A stretch of 64,000 nt of DNA from Pseudonocardia sp. EC080619-01 (lineage in GTDB: Bacteria; Actinomycetota; Actinomycetes; Mycobacteriales; Pseudonocardiaceae), in assembly GCF_001420995.1 (NCBI RefSeq), contig NZ_CP012184.1, positions 3,394,501-3,458,500 of the forward strand. Direction: 5' to 3'. The stretch's first letter is position 1; each line of letters begins with the position of its first letter. The translations under genes were made by a program, and so were the position numbers. Below are positions 20,117-30,080 of the stretch, one piece after another. Below the pieces are notes generated by a model. The model searched no databases. It was not told the origin of the DNA and worked only from the letters and a program-made list of their open reading frames with translations.

Positions 20117-21106
20117 TCACCGGAAGCGGTCGGGGTGCAGGTCCCGGGCCAGCTGTTCCACGGCGTCGACGGACCGCGGGCCGGGCTGGGCCTCGGACAG
20201 CGCGACGGTCGGGAACGCACCCGTGGCGAGGGCCGGGACCGCCGCGATCGCGGGTGTCGACCGCAGCGTGGCGATCTTCGACTCGACGCTGGGCTCGAGG
20301 TAGTCGTAGATCAGGATCACCGCGGGACGCCGCTGCGCGACCTGCTCCCAGGACACCTGGGGCCAGCGCTCGGCGACGTCGTCGAACACGTTGCGCCCGC
20401 CGGCCCGTTCGATCATCTCGGTGAGGATCGCCTTGCCGCCCGCGGTCCGCGGTGCGTCGGCGCCGCTGTTGTAGACGAACACCGGCACCGGCTCCACACT
20501 CCCGAGCTGCTCGCGCACGCGGTCCAGCCGTCCGCGCAGCTCGCCGACGCTCGCCTCCGCCCGGTCCGCCACGCCGAAGATCGCACCGATCCGGGTCATC
20601 TCGCCGAACAGGTCCTCGAAACCGGACCTGCCCTCGCGGCACGACTCGGAATTGAGGTGGGTGTCGATCCCCAGCTCGGCCAGCCGCGGCCGGGTGTGGC
20701 CGTTGGACTCGGAGAACCCGTCCGGGTATCCGGAGTAGACGAAGTCCGGCTCGGCGGCGACGAGCTGCTCCAGCGACGGCTGGCCCGGCGCCAGCACCGG
20801 GACCCCGGCGTAGGCCTCGGCGTACTTCTCGCCGATCGGCCGGTTCTTCAGGTACGACGTGCCGACCATCGCGTCCTGCAGACCCAGCTCGAGCATCAGC
20901 TCGGTGGCGTTCGAGGTGAGGGTGACCGCACGGGCCGGCGGGGCGGTGTAGGTCGTCGTGACACCGCAGTTGTCGTCGGTGACGGGGAAGCCCTCCGCCG
21001 TCCCTCCTCCCGGCGCGGGGGCGTCCTGCACGGCGGAGCCGCAGCCCGCGAGAAGCAGCACGGCGGACACGGCGACGGCCACGAGGGCCGGACGGGATCG
21101 GATCAC
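20117..21106 (-). CDS. FecB-type substrate-binding lipoprotein (second importer)
   Basis: A 329-residue receptor with signal peptide MIRSRPALVAVAVSAVLLLAGC including lipobox LAGC. The mature part begins with a Gly/Pro-rich linker, then FPVTDDNCGVTTTY, a motif shared with F420-0/iron-complex receptors and with the receptor at 10270-11310. Segments NATELMLELGLQDAMVGTSY and AAEPDFVYSGYPDG fit the family. It is divergent from a luciferase-like gene 27 bases away. The ligand may be an iron chelate or a cofactor such as a deazaflavin or corrinoid; the sequence does not decide. Confidence 0.83.
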   Translation of the reverse strand: MIRSRPALVAVAVSAVLLLAGCGSAVQDAPAPGGGTAEGFPVTDDNCGVTTTYTAPPARAVTLTSNATELMLELGLQDAMVGTSYLKNRPIGEKYAEAYAGVPVLAPGQPSLEQLVAAEPDFVYSGYPDGFSESNGHTRPRLAELGIDTHLNSESCREGRSGFEDLFGEMTRIGAIFGVADRAEASVGELRGRLDRVREQLGSVEPVPVFVYNSGADAPRTAGGKAILTEMIERAGGRNVFDDVAERWPQVSWEQVAQRRPAVILIYDYLEPSVESKIATLRSTPAIAAVPALATGAFPTVALSEAQPGPRSVDAVEQLARDLHPDRFR

Positions 21107-21111
21107 CCGGA

Positions 21112-21128
21112 CAATCTATGAAAGATTG
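21112..21128. promoter_or_regulatory. Inverted repeat between divergent importer and luciferase-like genes
   Basis: CAATCT-ATGAA-AGATTG is a perfect 6-base inverted repeat filling most of the 27-base gap between two divergent start codons. It could be an operator controlling both genes; no regulator was recognised. Confidence 0.35.
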
Positions 21129-21133
21129 ATCAG

Positions 21134-22047
21134 GTGTCGAGGGTGAATTGGGGTGTCCTGACCCACGCTTCCGGCCCGCGGGACTCTGCGGCCGAGCTGT
21201 CCGACACCGTCCGGCTGGCCGTGCTCGCCGAGGAGCTGGGCTTCGGCTCGTTCTGGATCGCCCAGCACCATCTCGGTGCACAGCAGGGCCACGCGTCGTC
21301 CCCGCTCGTCGTGCTGGCCGCCGTCGCCGCCCGGACCGGGCGGATCCGGCTGGGGACCGCGGTCGTCGTCGGGCCGCTCGAGCAGCCACTACGGCTGGCG
21401 GAGGACGCCGCGACGGTGGACGCGCTGAGCGGTGGCCGCCTGGAGCTGGGCGTCGGTGCGGGATCCGACGCGGGGGCGGCGGACGCGTTCGGCGTGCGGC
21501 CCGAGGAGCGGCACGCCCGGCTCGCCGAGGTGCTGGACGTGCTGGTCCGCGCCGACGTCGTCCCATCGGTCCGGGGCCTGCGCGGGCGGACCTGGCTCGC
21601 GACGTCGTCCGAGGACGGGGTCGCGGTGGCCGCGGCCCGCGGCCTGGGCCTGCTGTCGGGCAGGCGGTCCGGCCCGTCCGGGCCCGACGACGTCCGCTCC
21701 GCCCGGCTGCTAGCCCGCTTCCGCGCGCTGGGCGGGCGGCGGGTCGGGCTCTCCCGCCCCGTCGTGCCGGGTGCGTCCCGGGTGGCCGTACACGACCTGC
21801 TCGCGCCGCACGTCGCACGGTGGGGCCGCGATCCGGCGGCGCACCTGCGCGCGGGCAACGTGTACGCGGGGACCGAGCAGGAGGTGGCCGCCGGGCTGGC
21901 GGCCGACCCGTGCCTCCCCTACGCGACCGACCTGCTGTGCCACGTCCAGCCCGCCCGGCTGCCGTTCGCCGAACTGGAACCCGTGGTGCGCCGCACCGCC
22001 GCACTGGCCGACCGGGTACCGCCGGTGCCGGCCGGACCTGCCCGTGA
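21134..22047 (+). CDS. Luciferase-like FMN-dependent monooxygenase, C-terminal boundary uncertain
   Basis: The first 300 residues are a luciferase-like flavoprotein: AVLAEELGFGSFWIAQHHLG, TGRIRLGTAVVVGPLEQPLRLAEDAATVDALSGGRLELGVG are classic. It resembles the FMN-dependent KPN_01858-type group that is often beside ABC importers, as here. The start could be 21134 or the GTG at 21143. The natural C-terminus seems to lie near 22020 (VVRRTAALADRVPP), but this frame has no stop until 23266, which would run antisense through all of prpC. Stops occur in the other frames at 22047 and 22127. I place the end at 22047; a frameshift near 22000-22040 or a lost stop is likely. Confidence 0.6.
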
Positions 22048-22084
22048 TCGACGAGCGGGCCCGGCCGGTGGGGGACCGGCTGGG

Positions 22085-23212
22085 TCAGCCGGGGTCCGGG
22101 ACCTCGCGGCGTGCCGAGCCCTCGTAGGCCGCCAGCGGGCGGATGAGGGAGTTCGCCGCGAGCTGCTCGGTGATGTGCGCGGTCCAGCCGGTGATCCGGG
22201 ACATCACGAACAGCGGGGTGAACATCGGGATGTCGAACCCCATCAGGTGGTAGAGCGGGCCCGCCGGGTAGTCGAGATTCGGGTGCAGGCCCTTCTCCCG
22301 CAGCATCGCGGCGGCCAGCGCCGAGTGCGTCCCGAGCAGCTCCTGGGCTCCACGCAGCGCGACGACCTCCTCCAGCGCCGTCTGCAGGGTCGGCACCCGG
22401 GAGTCGCCGCGCTTGTACACCCGGTGCCCGAATCCCATGATCTTCTTCTTGTTCGCCAGCGCGTCGGCCAGCCACGCCTCGGCGGCGTCCGGGCCGTCGA
22501 TCTCGGCCAGCATGTGCATGACGGCCTCGTTCGCCCCGCCGTGCAGCGGGCCCTTCAGCGCACCGATCCCCGCGACGACGGCGCTGTACAGGTCCGACAA
22601 CGTCGAGGTCACCACCCGTGCGGTGAACGTCGAGGCGTTGAAGCTGTGCTCGGCGTAGAGGATCATCGAGACCTCGAACGCCCGGACCACCTCGGGCTCG
22701 GGGATCTCGCCGAAGCTCATCTGGAAGAAGTTCGCCGCGTACCCCAGGTCCGGGTCCGGCGCGATCGGGTCCAGCCCGCGGCGACGGCGCTGGTCGAGTG
22801 CGACGACGGTGGGCAGTGCGGCGAGCAGCCGCAGCGACTTCGCCGAGTTCGCCCCGGCGTCGTCCTCCTGCGCGTCCTCCGAGCCGAGCCAGCTCACGGC
22901 GGTGCGCAGGGTGTCCATCGGGTGGCAGCTGTCCGGCGTCGCGAGCAACAGCGACCGCAGGCTGCGGTGCAGCGGCCGCAGCGCCTTCTCCCGCGCGTCG
23001 AGGTCGGCCAGCTGTGCGGCGTCCGGCAGCTCGCCGTGCCAGAGCAGGTGCGCGACCTCGAGGAAGCTCCCGCGCCCGCACAGGTCCTGCACCGGGTACC
23101 CGCGGTAGAGCAGCGAGTTGGTGTCGGAGTCCACCTTGGAGATCGCCGTCGTGTCGGCGACGACTCCGGCGAGGCCCTTGTGGATCTGCGGAGGTGCGTC
23201 GGTGACGGTCAT
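22085..23212 (-). CDS. prpC: 2-methylcitrate synthase / citrate synthase (copy 2, prp operon)
   Basis: A 375-residue enzyme condensing propionyl-CoA with oxaloacetate to 2-methylcitrate. It has [27 protein letters not shown] and [17 protein letters not shown]. It closely resembles the copy at 17078-18202 over its whole length. The ATG at 23212 overlaps the prpB stop (ATGA), and the operon order prpD-prpB-prpC makes this the dedicated methylcitrate-cycle enzyme. Confidence 0.94.
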   Translation of the reverse strand: MTVTDAPPQIHKGLAGVVADTTAISKVDSDTNSLLYRGYPVQDLCGRGSFLEVAHLLWHGELPDAAQLADLDAREKALRPLHRSLRSLLLATPDSCHPMDTLRTAVSWLGSEDAQEDDAGANSAKSLRLLAALPTVVALDQRRRRGLDPIAPDPDLGYAANFFQMSFGEIPEPEVVRAFEVSMILYAEHSFNASTFTARVVTSTLSDLYSAVVAGIGALKGPLHGGANEAVMHMLAEIDGPDAAEAWLADALANKKKIMGFGHRVYKRGDSRVPTLQTALEEVVALRGAQELLGTHSALAAAMLREKGLHPNLDYPAGPLYHLMGFDIPMFTPLFVMSRITGWTAHITEQLAANSLIRPLAAYEGSARREVPDPG

Positions 23213-24117
23213 GCGGGGTCCTCCTCGTCGAGGTGGCCGGCGAGCGTGGCGTCGAACTCGCCGTAGGCGTCGTAGCGGATGAGCTCGTAGAGCCGGGCCC
23301 GGGTCTGCATGCGGTCCACCACGCCGGCCTGGGTCCCGGTGCGGCGGATCTCGGCGAGGCCGGCCTCGGCGGCGCCCATGGCCAGCCGGAGCAGGGTCAC
23401 CGGGTAGATGACGACGTTCACGCCGAGCTTCTCAAGCGTCGCGGCGTCCAGCAGCGGGGTGCGCCCGAACTCGGTCATGTTGGCCAGCAGCGGGACGTCC
23501 AGCGCGTCGCGGAACGCGGCGTACTCGTCCGGCGAGGTCAGCGCCTCGGCGAACACCATGTCCGCCCCGGCCTCGACGTAGGACCGCGCGCGGGCGACCG
23601 CCGCGTCCATGCCCTCCACCGCGCGGGCGTCGGTCCGGGCACAGAGGACGAACGCCTCGTCGCGCCTGCCCCGGACCGCGGCGCGGATCCGGGTGCACAT
23701 GTCGTCGGTGGACACGAGTTCCTTGCCGGACAGGTGGCCGCAGCGCTTCTGGCCGATCTGGTCCTCGAGGTGGCAGCCGGAGACCCCGGCGTCCTCGAAC
23801 GTCTGGATCGTCCGGGCCACGTTGGCCGGGCCGCCCCAGCCGGTGTCGGCGTCGACCAGCGTGGGCAGGCCGGTGGCGCGGGCGATGGTGGCCGCCCGCC
23901 CGGCCACCTCGGTGGCGGTGGTCAGGCCGACGTCGGGCAGCCCGAGCTCCGCCGAGAGCACCGCGCCCGAGACGTAGACGCCGTCGAAGCCCTGTTCGGC
24001 GATCAGCTGGGCGGACAGCGCGTTGAACGCGCCCGGGAACTGCAGCAGCCGTCCGCTCGCCAGTGCGTCCCGCAGCGCGACCCGCCGCTCGTGCGCCGTC
24101 GTGGTCGTGCCGAGCAT
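23209..24117 (-). CDS. prpB: 2-methylisocitrate lyase
   Basis: A 302-residue member of the ICL/PEP-mutase family. It cleaves 2-methylisocitrate to pyruvate and succinate, the last step of the methylcitrate cycle. The catalytic loop is KRCGHLSGKELVS; DADTGWGGPANVARTI and TEFGRTPLL are also typical. The ATG at 24117 overlaps the prpD stop by one base (TGATG). The frame is open upstream only as a shadow of prpD. Confidence 0.95.
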   Translation of the reverse strand: MLGTTTTAHERRVALRDALASGRLLQFPGAFNALSAQLIAEQGFDGVYVSGAVLSAELGLPDVGLTTATEVAGRAATIARATGLPTLVDADTGWGGPANVARTIQTFEDAGVSGCHLEDQIGQKRCGHLSGKELVSTDDMCTRIRAAVRGRRDEAFVLCARTDARAVEGMDAAVARARSYVEAGADMVFAEALTSPDEYAAFRDALDVPLLANMTEFGRTPLLDAATLEKLGVNVVIYPVTLLRLAMGAAEAGLAEIRRTGTQAGVVDRMQTRARLYELIRYDAYGEFDATLAGHLDEEDPA

Positions 24118-25628
24118 CAGAAGACCCCGCGGCCGGGATGGGTGGCGAGCGCCGCCGGGACGACCGTCAGCTCGCCCAGCTCGTCCGCGGTGAGCTCGGG
24201 CAGCCGCAGCGCGGCGTCGAGGAACCGGTCCTGCTCCACCCGGTCCACCAGGTCGCGGGCCAGGTCGCGGAACTTGCCCAGGTACTCGTCGCGGCCGAAC
24301 GGGCGGGCGCCCAGCGGGTGCGCGTCGGCGACCGCGATCTCGTCGACGAGCGTCCGGCCGTCGTCGAGGGAGACCTCCACCCGGCCGCCGAACGCCTTCT
24401 CGTCCGGGTCCGCCGAGTGGTACCGGCGCGTCCACTCCGGATCCTCCACGGTGGAGACCGCGTGCCAGAGCCGGACGAGCTCGTCGTCGGTCGGGCGGTG
24501 CGGCGGGTAGGACCGCTCGTGGTGGAACCCGCCGTCGAGCAGCGCCACGGCGACGATGTAGGGGATCGAGTGGTCCAGGGTCTCCCGCGACGCCTTCGGG
24601 TCGTACTTCTGCGGGTCGCCCGAGCCGGAGCCGATCACGTAGTGCGTGTGGTGGCTGGTGTGGATGACGATGCTGCGGACCCGTTCCGGGCCGCCCGCCT
24701 CCCGGATGCGTGGCCCGAGACGCCGGGCGAGGTCGATCAGCGCCTGGCTCTGGTACTCCGCGGAGTGCTCCTTGGTGTAGGTCTGCAGGATCGCCCGGGG
24801 TGCCTCACCGCGCTCCGGCAGCGGCACCGTGTAGCCGGCGTCCGGACCGTCCAGCAGCCACGCGATCACCCCGTCCTCGCCCTCGTAGATCGGCGACGGC
24901 GCGCCCTCGCCGAGCATGGCGCGGTCCGCGGCCTCGATCGCGACCTTGCCGGCGAAGGCGGGCGCGAAGGCCTTCCACGACGAGATCTCGCCCTTGCGGG
25001 ACTGCCGGGTCGCGGTCGTGGTGTGCAGGGCCTGCTGCACCGCCTGCCAGGTGATCTCGGTCGGCAGGTCGAGCAGCGCGCCGATCCCGGCGGCGACCGA
25101 CGGGCCGAGGTGCGCCACGTGGTCGATCTTGTGCTGGTGCAGGCAGATGCCGGTCACCAGGGCGACCTGCACCTCGTAGGCCACGGCGACGGCACGGGTC
25201 AGAGCGGCACCGTCGGCGCCGACGTGTTGGGCGACGGCCAGTAGCGGGGGAATGTTGTCGCCGGGGTGGGAGTAGTCCGCGGCGAGGAACGTGTCGTGGT
25301 AGTCCAGCTCGCGCACCGCGACGCCGTTGGCCCACGCCGCCCACTCCGGCGAGACACGCTCTCGGGTGCCGAACACGACCGCGCCCGCACGGCCGGACGC
25401 CGCCGCGTGCCGCAGCGCCTGCGCCCGAGCCGCGACGACCGGGCGGCGGTCCAGCGACGCGGTCGCCACGCCGGCGTTGTCGATCAACCGGTTCACGACC
25501 ATGTCGGCGACCTCGGCGGGCGGGGCGATCCCATCCGCCGCGACCTCGGCGATCTTCCATGCGAGCTGGTCGGGCCGCGCGAGGTCCTCCTCGCTGCGAT
25601 GGACGCGGACCTTGTGCTCGACTGTCAT
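24117..25628 (-). CDS. prpD: 2-methylcitrate dehydratase (MmgE/PrpD family)
   Basis: A 503-residue enzyme of the MmgE/PrpD family, usual length. It dehydrates 2-methylcitrate to 2-methyl-cis-aconitate. Conserved segments are [42 protein letters not shown] and [15 protein letters not shown]. The ATG at 25628 has GGAGGA 7 bases upstream. First gene of prpD-prpB-prpC. Two operator-like tandems (25744-25790) match the motif before aceA, so control by the PrpR/RamB-type protein at 14154 is inferred. Confidence 0.94.
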   Translation of the reverse strand: MTVEHKVRVHRSEEDLARPDQLAWKIAEVAADGIAPPAEVADMVVNRLIDNAGVATASLDRRPVVAARAQALRHAAASGRAGAVVFGTRERVSPEWAAWANGVAVRELDYHDTFLAADYSHPGDNIPPLLAVAQHVGADGAALTRAVAVAYEVQVALVTGICLHQHKIDHVAHLGPSVAAGIGALLDLPTEITWQAVQQALHTTTATRQSRKGEISSWKAFAPAFAGKVAIEAADRAMLGEGAPSPIYEGEDGVIAWLLDGPDAGYTVPLPERGEAPRAILQTYTKEHSAEYQSQALIDLARRLGPRIREAGGPERVRSIVIHTSHHTHYVIGSGSGDPQKYDPKASRETLDHSIPYIVAVALLDGGFHHERSYPPHRPTDDELVRLWHAVSTVEDPEWTRRYHSADPDEKAFGGRVEVSLDDGRTLVDEIAVADAHPLGARPFGRDEYLGKFRDLARDLVDRVEQDRFLDAALRLPELTADELGELTVVPAALATHPGRGVF

Positions 25629-25743
25629 GCGAACTCCTCCCGGCGGAGCGGACGGGCCTTCGGAGGGCCAGGTGCGACGCCGGTGAGGACCGGCCCATCG
25701 AGCCTGGACCTGCGGCTGCTCCGGGGGCGAGGGGCCCACGACG

Positions 25744-25790
25744 GCGAAGTCCTGCGTACTTCCCGGGCCGTTCGGCGAATCCTGCGAAGA
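25744..25790 (-). promoter_or_regulatory. Putative PrpR/RamB operators upstream of prpDBC
   Basis: On the minus strand, TCTTCGCAGGATTCGCCGAA (25790-25771) and GAAGTACGCAGGACTTCGC (25762-25744) repeat the TTCGCA-N-GATTCGC pattern seen at 15601-15619. They lie 116-162 bases before the prpD start, a suitable place for activator sites. Confidence 0.5.
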
Positions 25791-25795
25791 CCCGG

Positions 25796-25870
25796 CCGGT
25801 CACCTCGCCGAGATGCAGCTCAGCGTCGCCCACGGGCCTCTGCCGGAACGCTGAACTGCATCTCAGTGGG
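25796..25870. repeat. Dispersed palindromic repeat, copy A (GAGATGCAG element)
   Basis: Arms GAGATGCAGCTCAGCGT (25810-25826) and ACGCTGAACTGCATCTC (25848-25864) pair at 16 of 17 positions around a 21-base loop. A diverged copy of the whole unit, in reverse orientation, lies inside a coding sequence at 46420-46497. Here it is 18 bases past the nrdB stop and may act as a terminator or insulator between nrdAB and prpDBC. Confidence 0.7.
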
Positions 25871-25881
25871 AGGGCCGGCCG

Positions 25882-26958
25882 TCAGTCCCACTCCAGGGAG
25901 CCGCCGGTGCGGTACTCGGTCACCCGCGTCTCGAAGAAGTTCTTCTCCTTCCGCAGGTCCATCGCCTCGCTCATCCACGGGAACGGGTTGTCGGCCTGGC
26001 CGAACAGCGGCGCCAGGCCGATCTGCTCGGCCCGCCGGTCGGTGATGAACCGCAGGTACTGCTCGCACGACTCGGCGGTCAGTCCGAGCATCCCGCGCGG
26101 CATGGTGTCGCGGGCGTAGGCGACCTCCAGCTCGCACGCCTCGTGCAGCATCGCGCGGATCTCGGCCGCGAACTCCTCCGTCCACAGGTGTGGATTCTCG
26201 ATCTTGATCTGGTTGATGCAGTCGATGCCGAAGTTCAGGTGGATCGACTCGTCGCGCAGGATGTACTGGTACTGCTCGGCGACGCCGACCATCTTGTTCC
26301 GGCGACCCAGGGCCAGGATCTGCGCGAACCCGGTGTAGAACCACATCCCCTCGAACACGACGTAGAACGCGACGAGATCGCGCAGGAACGCCCGGTCGTT
26401 CTCCGGCGTGCCGGTGCAGAAGTCCGGGTCGGACAGCGCCTGGGTGTAGCGCAGCGCCCACGCGTCCTTGTCGGTGATCGACGGGACCTGCCGGTACGCG
26501 TTGAACAGCTCGCCCTCGTCGAGCCCGAGCGACTCGCAGACGTACTGGAAGGTGTGCGTGTGCACGGCCTCCTCGAACGACTGCCGCAGCAGGTACTGCC
26601 GGCACTCCGGGTTGGTGAGGTGCCGGTAGACGGCGAGCACGACGTTGTTCGCGACCAGCGACTCCGCCGTGGCGAAGAAGCCCAGGTTGCGGGTGAGCAT
26701 CAGGCGCTCGTCGTCGGTCAGGCCGTCCCGGCTGCGCCACAGCGCGATGTCGGCCTGCATGGCGACCTCGGTCGGCATCCAGTGGTTCGAGCAGCCGGCC
26801 AGGTACTTGTCCCACGCCCAGTGGTACTTCAGCGGCAGGAGCTGGTTGACGTCCGCCCGCGCGTTGATCATGCGCTTGTCGTCGGCGTCGATCGGGGCCG
26901 CGCCGCGGTCGATCTCGCCGAGGCCGGTCGTGTCGGGGTCGTTCTCCACAGTGGTCAC
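25882..26958 (-). CDS. nrdB: Ribonucleotide reductase small subunit, class Ic-like (Phe at radical-Tyr position)
   Basis: A 358-residue R2 protein that supplies the oxidising equivalent for the NrdA large subunit. Counting from the GTG at 26958, metal ligands are E99, E130, H133, E203, E237 and H240. The residue aligned with the tyrosyl-radical Tyr of E. coli (Y122) is F137 ([10 protein letters not shown]), and the first ligand is Glu rather than Asp. Both are features of class Ic (Mn/Fe) enzymes such as that of Chlamydia. The start overlaps the nrdA stop (GTGA). A cobalamin riboswitch heads the operon, implying repression when B12 allows a class II enzyme to work. Confidence 0.93.
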   Translation of the reverse strand: MTTVENDPDTTGLGEIDRGAAPIDADDKRMINARADVNQLLPLKYHWAWDKYLAGCSNHWMPTEVAMQADIALWRSRDGLTDDERLMLTRNLGFFATAESLVANNVVLAVYRHLTNPECRQYLLRQSFEEAVHTHTFQYVCESLGLDEGELFNAYRQVPSITDKDAWALRYTQALSDPDFCTGTPENDRAFLRDLVAFYVVFEGMWFYTGFAQILALGRRNKMVGVAEQYQYILRDESIHLNFGIDCINQIKIENPHLWTEEFAAEIRAMLHEACELEVAYARDTMPRGMLGLTAESCEQYLRFITDRRAEQIGLAPLFGQADNPFPWMSEAMDLRKEKNFFETRVTEYRTGGSLEWD

Positions 26959-29954
26959 TGGCAGGCCTCGCAGTCGGGGTCGTCGATCGAGCAGGCGGCG
27001 GCGGGGTCGAGGTCGAGCTCCGTCTCCGCGGTCGCGGTGGAGTCCGCCGGGCCGGCGGACGGCGCCCCGGTCGTCACCGGCCGGACCGCCGCCGGGTCGG
27101 GGGTGACGGCGGTGCCGGGCACCGGCACGGCGGGGACCGTCGCGGCGGGCGAGGCCGCAGGCCCGGCAGGCCCGGACGTCCCGGACGTCCCGGTCGGGAC
27201 CCCGGTCAGCCGCCCGTCGGTGCCCTTGAGGGTGGACTTCTCCACCGACGTCGCCGCCCTGGTCCGCAGGTAGTAGGTGGTCTTGAGACCGGAGCGCCAG
27301 GCCAGGCGGTACAGCTCGTCGAGCTTCCGCCCGCTCGGCCCGGCCAGGTACAGGTTCAGCGACTGCGCCTGGTCGAGCCACTTCTGCCGCCGCGACGCGG
27401 CCTCGACCAGCCAGCGCGGCTCGATCTCGAACGCCGTCGCGTACAGCTCCTTGAGGTCGCCGGGCACCCGGTCGATCTCGGCCAGCGAGCCGTCGAAGTA
27501 CTTGAGGTCCGAGACCATCACCTCGTCCCACAGCCCGCGCTCCTTGAGATCGCGGACCAGGTGCGGGTTGACCACGGTGAAGTCGCCGGACATGTTGGAC
27601 TTCACGTACAGGTTGAGGTGGATCGGCTCGATGGACTGCCCGACCCCGCAGATGTTCGAGATCGTCGCCGTCGGGGCGATGGCGAGCACGTTGGAGTTGC
27701 GCATCCCCTGGGTGCGGACGGTCTCCCGCAGCGACGCCCAGTCCAGTGTGGAGGACCGGTCGACCTCCAGCTCACCCTCGCCGCGGGCGTCGGCCAGCAG
27801 GTCGAGCGAGTCGATCGGCAGGACGCCGCGGCTCCACAGCGAGCCCTCGAAGCTCGCGTAGCGACCACGCTCGGCCGCGAGGTCCGACGACGCGGCGATC
27901 GCGTGGTAGCTCAGGACCTCCGCGCTGACGTCGGCGAACCCGACCGCGGCCTCGCTGCCGGGCGCGATCCGCTGGACGAACAGCGCGTCGGAGAAACCCA
28001 TCATCCCCAGGCCGACCGGGCGGTGGCGCAGATTGGACCGGCGGGCCTCCGGGATCGTGTAGAAGTTGATGTCCACGACGTTGTCCAGCATCCGGACCGC
28101 CGTGGTCACCGTGCGGCGCAGCTTGTCCGCGTCCAGCCCGTCGCGCGTCACGTGCGCGGCCAGATTGACCGAACCCAGGTTGCAGACGGCGACCTCGCCC
28201 CGGTCGTCGTCGTGCCCGGCCCGGGTGTTGAGCGTGATCTCCGTGCACAGGTTCGACGAGTGCACGACGCCGGCGTGCTGCTGCGGGCTGCGCAGGTTGC
28301 ACGGGTCCTTGAACGTGACCCACGGGTGCCCGGTCTCGAACAGCATGGTCAGCATCCGCCGCCACAGGTCCACGGCGCGGACCGTCCGGTGGACGCGCAG
28401 CTCGCCCCGCTCGGCCGCTGCCTCGTACGCGCGGTACCGCTCGGCGAACTCGTCGCCGTAGAGATCGTGCAGGTCCGGCACCTCGTCCGGGGAGAACAGC
28501 GTCCACGTGGTGTCGGCCTCCACCCGGCGGAGGAACTCGTCGGGCACCCAGTTCGCGGTGTTCATGTCGTGGGTGCGACGGCGGTCGTCGCCGGTGTTCT
28601 TGCGGAGGTCGAGGAACTCCTCGATGTCGACGTGCCACGTCTCCAGGTAGGCGCACGCCGCGCCCTTGCGCTTGCCGCCCTGGTTGACGGCGACGGCGGT
28701 GTCCCCGGCGATCTTGAGGAACGGCACGACGCCCTGCGAGACACCGTTGGTGCCGCGGATGTGCGCGCCGAGGCCACGGACCGGGGTCCAGTCGTTGCCC
28801 AGCCCGCCGGAGTACTTCGCGAGGAGCGCGTTGTTGCGGTAGCCGCCGAAGATCGAGTCGAGGTCGTCGTCGACGGTGGTGAGGAAGCACGACGACAGCT
28901 GCGGCCGGGTCGTGCCGGAGTTGAACAGCGTCGGGGTGGAGGCCATGAAGTCGAAGCTCGACAGCAGCTCGTAGAACTCGATCGCGCGGGCCTCGCGGTC
29001 GACCTCGCGGACGGCCAGTCCCATCGCGACCCGCAGGAAGAACGCCTGGGGCAGCTCGAACCGGGTGCCGTGCTCGTGCAGGAAGTACCGGTCGTACAGG
29101 GTCTGGAGGCCGAGGAAGCCGATCTGCAGGTCGCGCTCGGGGTGCAGCGCCGCCGTGACGCGGTCCAGGTCGAAGGTGGCCAGCTCGGCGTCGACCAGGC
29201 CGATCGCGATCGCGTGCCGCAGGTAGTCCTTCGTGTAGGACGCGTAGTCCCGGGCCATCGTGGCCTGGTCGGGGGTCTCCCGGGTACCGGACAGGTGCGA
29301 CACCGCCTCGGCGCGCAGCCGGTCCATGAGCAGCCGCGACGCGACGAGCGAGTAGTCCGGCTCCCGCTCGACGAGCGTCCGGGCCGCCATGACGAGCGCC
29401 TGGGAGAGCTCGTCGGCGGTGATGCCGTCGTAGACCGTGCGGTCGAGTTCGGCCAGCACGGGGGCGGCCTCGACGTCGTCGATCCCGTCGAGGGCCTCGG
29501 CCAGCACGGTCTCGACCCGGCCGCGGTCCAGCGGGGCGCGGGTGCCGTCGGGGCCGGTGACATGGATCGTCGTACTCGCACCGGCGGCCCCGGTGCCGCT
29601 CGCGCGGGCCTGCGCCTGCTGCTCCCGGTAGAGCACGTAGGAGCGGGCGACCTTGTGGTGCTCGCCGCGCATGAGCGCGAGCTCGACCTGGTCCTGGATC
29701 TGCTCGACCTGCACGACCGGCGTCGGGTGCCGGTGCAGCGCCGCGACGACCTGGCCGGTCAGCTCCTGGACGAGCGGGTGCAGCCGGGACGACGACGCCC
29801 CGGCGCCGCCCTCGACGGCCAGGAACGCCTTGGTCATCGCCACCGAGATCTTCGAGGCGTCGAAGCTCGTCTCGGAACCGTCGCGCCGGATCACGCGCAG
29901 CGCGGCCGGTGCGGTGCCGTTCGGTGAGGCAGGGGGAGCGGTGGATGCGGTCAC
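26955..29954 (-). CDS. nrdA: Ribonucleoside-diphosphate reductase large subunit, class I
   Basis: A 999-residue catalytic subunit reducing ribonucleoside diphosphates. Two ATP-cone-like regions occupy about residues 15-110 and 130-220. Active-site elements are PQLSSCF (first cysteine), NLCTEI (radical cysteine with Asn and Glu), and TTYYLRT (the Tyr pair of the radical path). The C-terminus ends in [12 protein letters not shown], carrying the shuttle cysteines after a Pro/Ala/Thr/Gly-rich linker of about 80 residues, longer than usual. The GTG at 29954 is preceded by GAGGAGAG. Upstream in-frame codons belong to the leader. Expression should fall when cobalamin binds the riboswitch at 30081-30328. 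Confidence 0.95.
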   Translation of the reverse strand: MTASTAPPASPNGTAPAALRVIRRDGSETSFDASKISVAMTKAFLAVEGGAGASSSRLHPLVQELTGQVVAALHRHPTPVVQVEQIQDQVELALMRGEHHKVARSYVLYREQQAQARASGTGAAGASTTIHVTGPDGTRAPLDRGRVETVLAEALDGIDDVEAAPVLAELDRTVYDGITADELSQALVMAARTLVEREPDYSLVASRLLMDRLRAEAVSHLSGTRETPDQATMARDYASYTKDYLRHAIAIGLVDAELATFDLDRVTAALHPERDLQIGFLGLQTLYDRYFLHEHGTRFELPQAFFLRVAMGLAVREVDREARAIEFYELLSSFDFMASTPTLFNSGTTRPQLSSCFLTTVDDDLDSIFGGYRNNALLAKYSGGLGNDWTPVRGLGAHIRGTNGVSQGVVPFLKIAGDTAVAVNQGGKRKGAACAYLETWHVDIEEFLDLRKNTGDDRRRTHDMNTANWVPDEFLRRVEADTTWTLFSPDEVPDLHDLYGDEFAERYRAYEAAAERGELRVHRTVRAVDLWRRMLTMLFETGHPWVTFKDPCNLRSPQQHAGVVHSSNLCTEITLNTRAGHDDDRGEVAVCNLGSVNLAAHVTRDGLDADKLRRTVTTAVRMLDNVVDINFYTIPEARRSNLRHRPVGLGMMGFSDALFVQRIAPGSEAAVGFADVSAEVLSYHAIAASSDLAAERGRYASFEGSLWSRGVLPIDSLDLLADARGEGELEVDRSSTLDWASLRETVRTQGMRNSNVLAIAPTATISNICGVGQSIEPIHLNLYVKSNMSGDFTVVNPHLVRDLKERGLWDEVMVSDLKYFDGSLAEIDRVPGDLKELYATAFEIEPRWLVEAASRRQKWLDQAQSLNLYLAGPSGRKLDELYRLAWRSGLKTTYYLRTRAATSVEKSTLKGTDGRLTGVPTGTSGTSGPAGPAASPAATVPAVPVPGTAVTPDPAAVRPVTTGAPSAGPADSTATAETELDLDPAAACSIDDPDCEACQ

Positions 29955-30080
29955 GGGCTCTCTCCTCGCGAGTCGCCGTCGGTCCGTGACCGCGCGCGAG
30001 GTGAGGAGACGGCATGGAGCACCGCACCCTGGCGCCCTCCCGCGAGGCCCCGGAGCAGCGCACACCGGGCGGTGCGCGCA

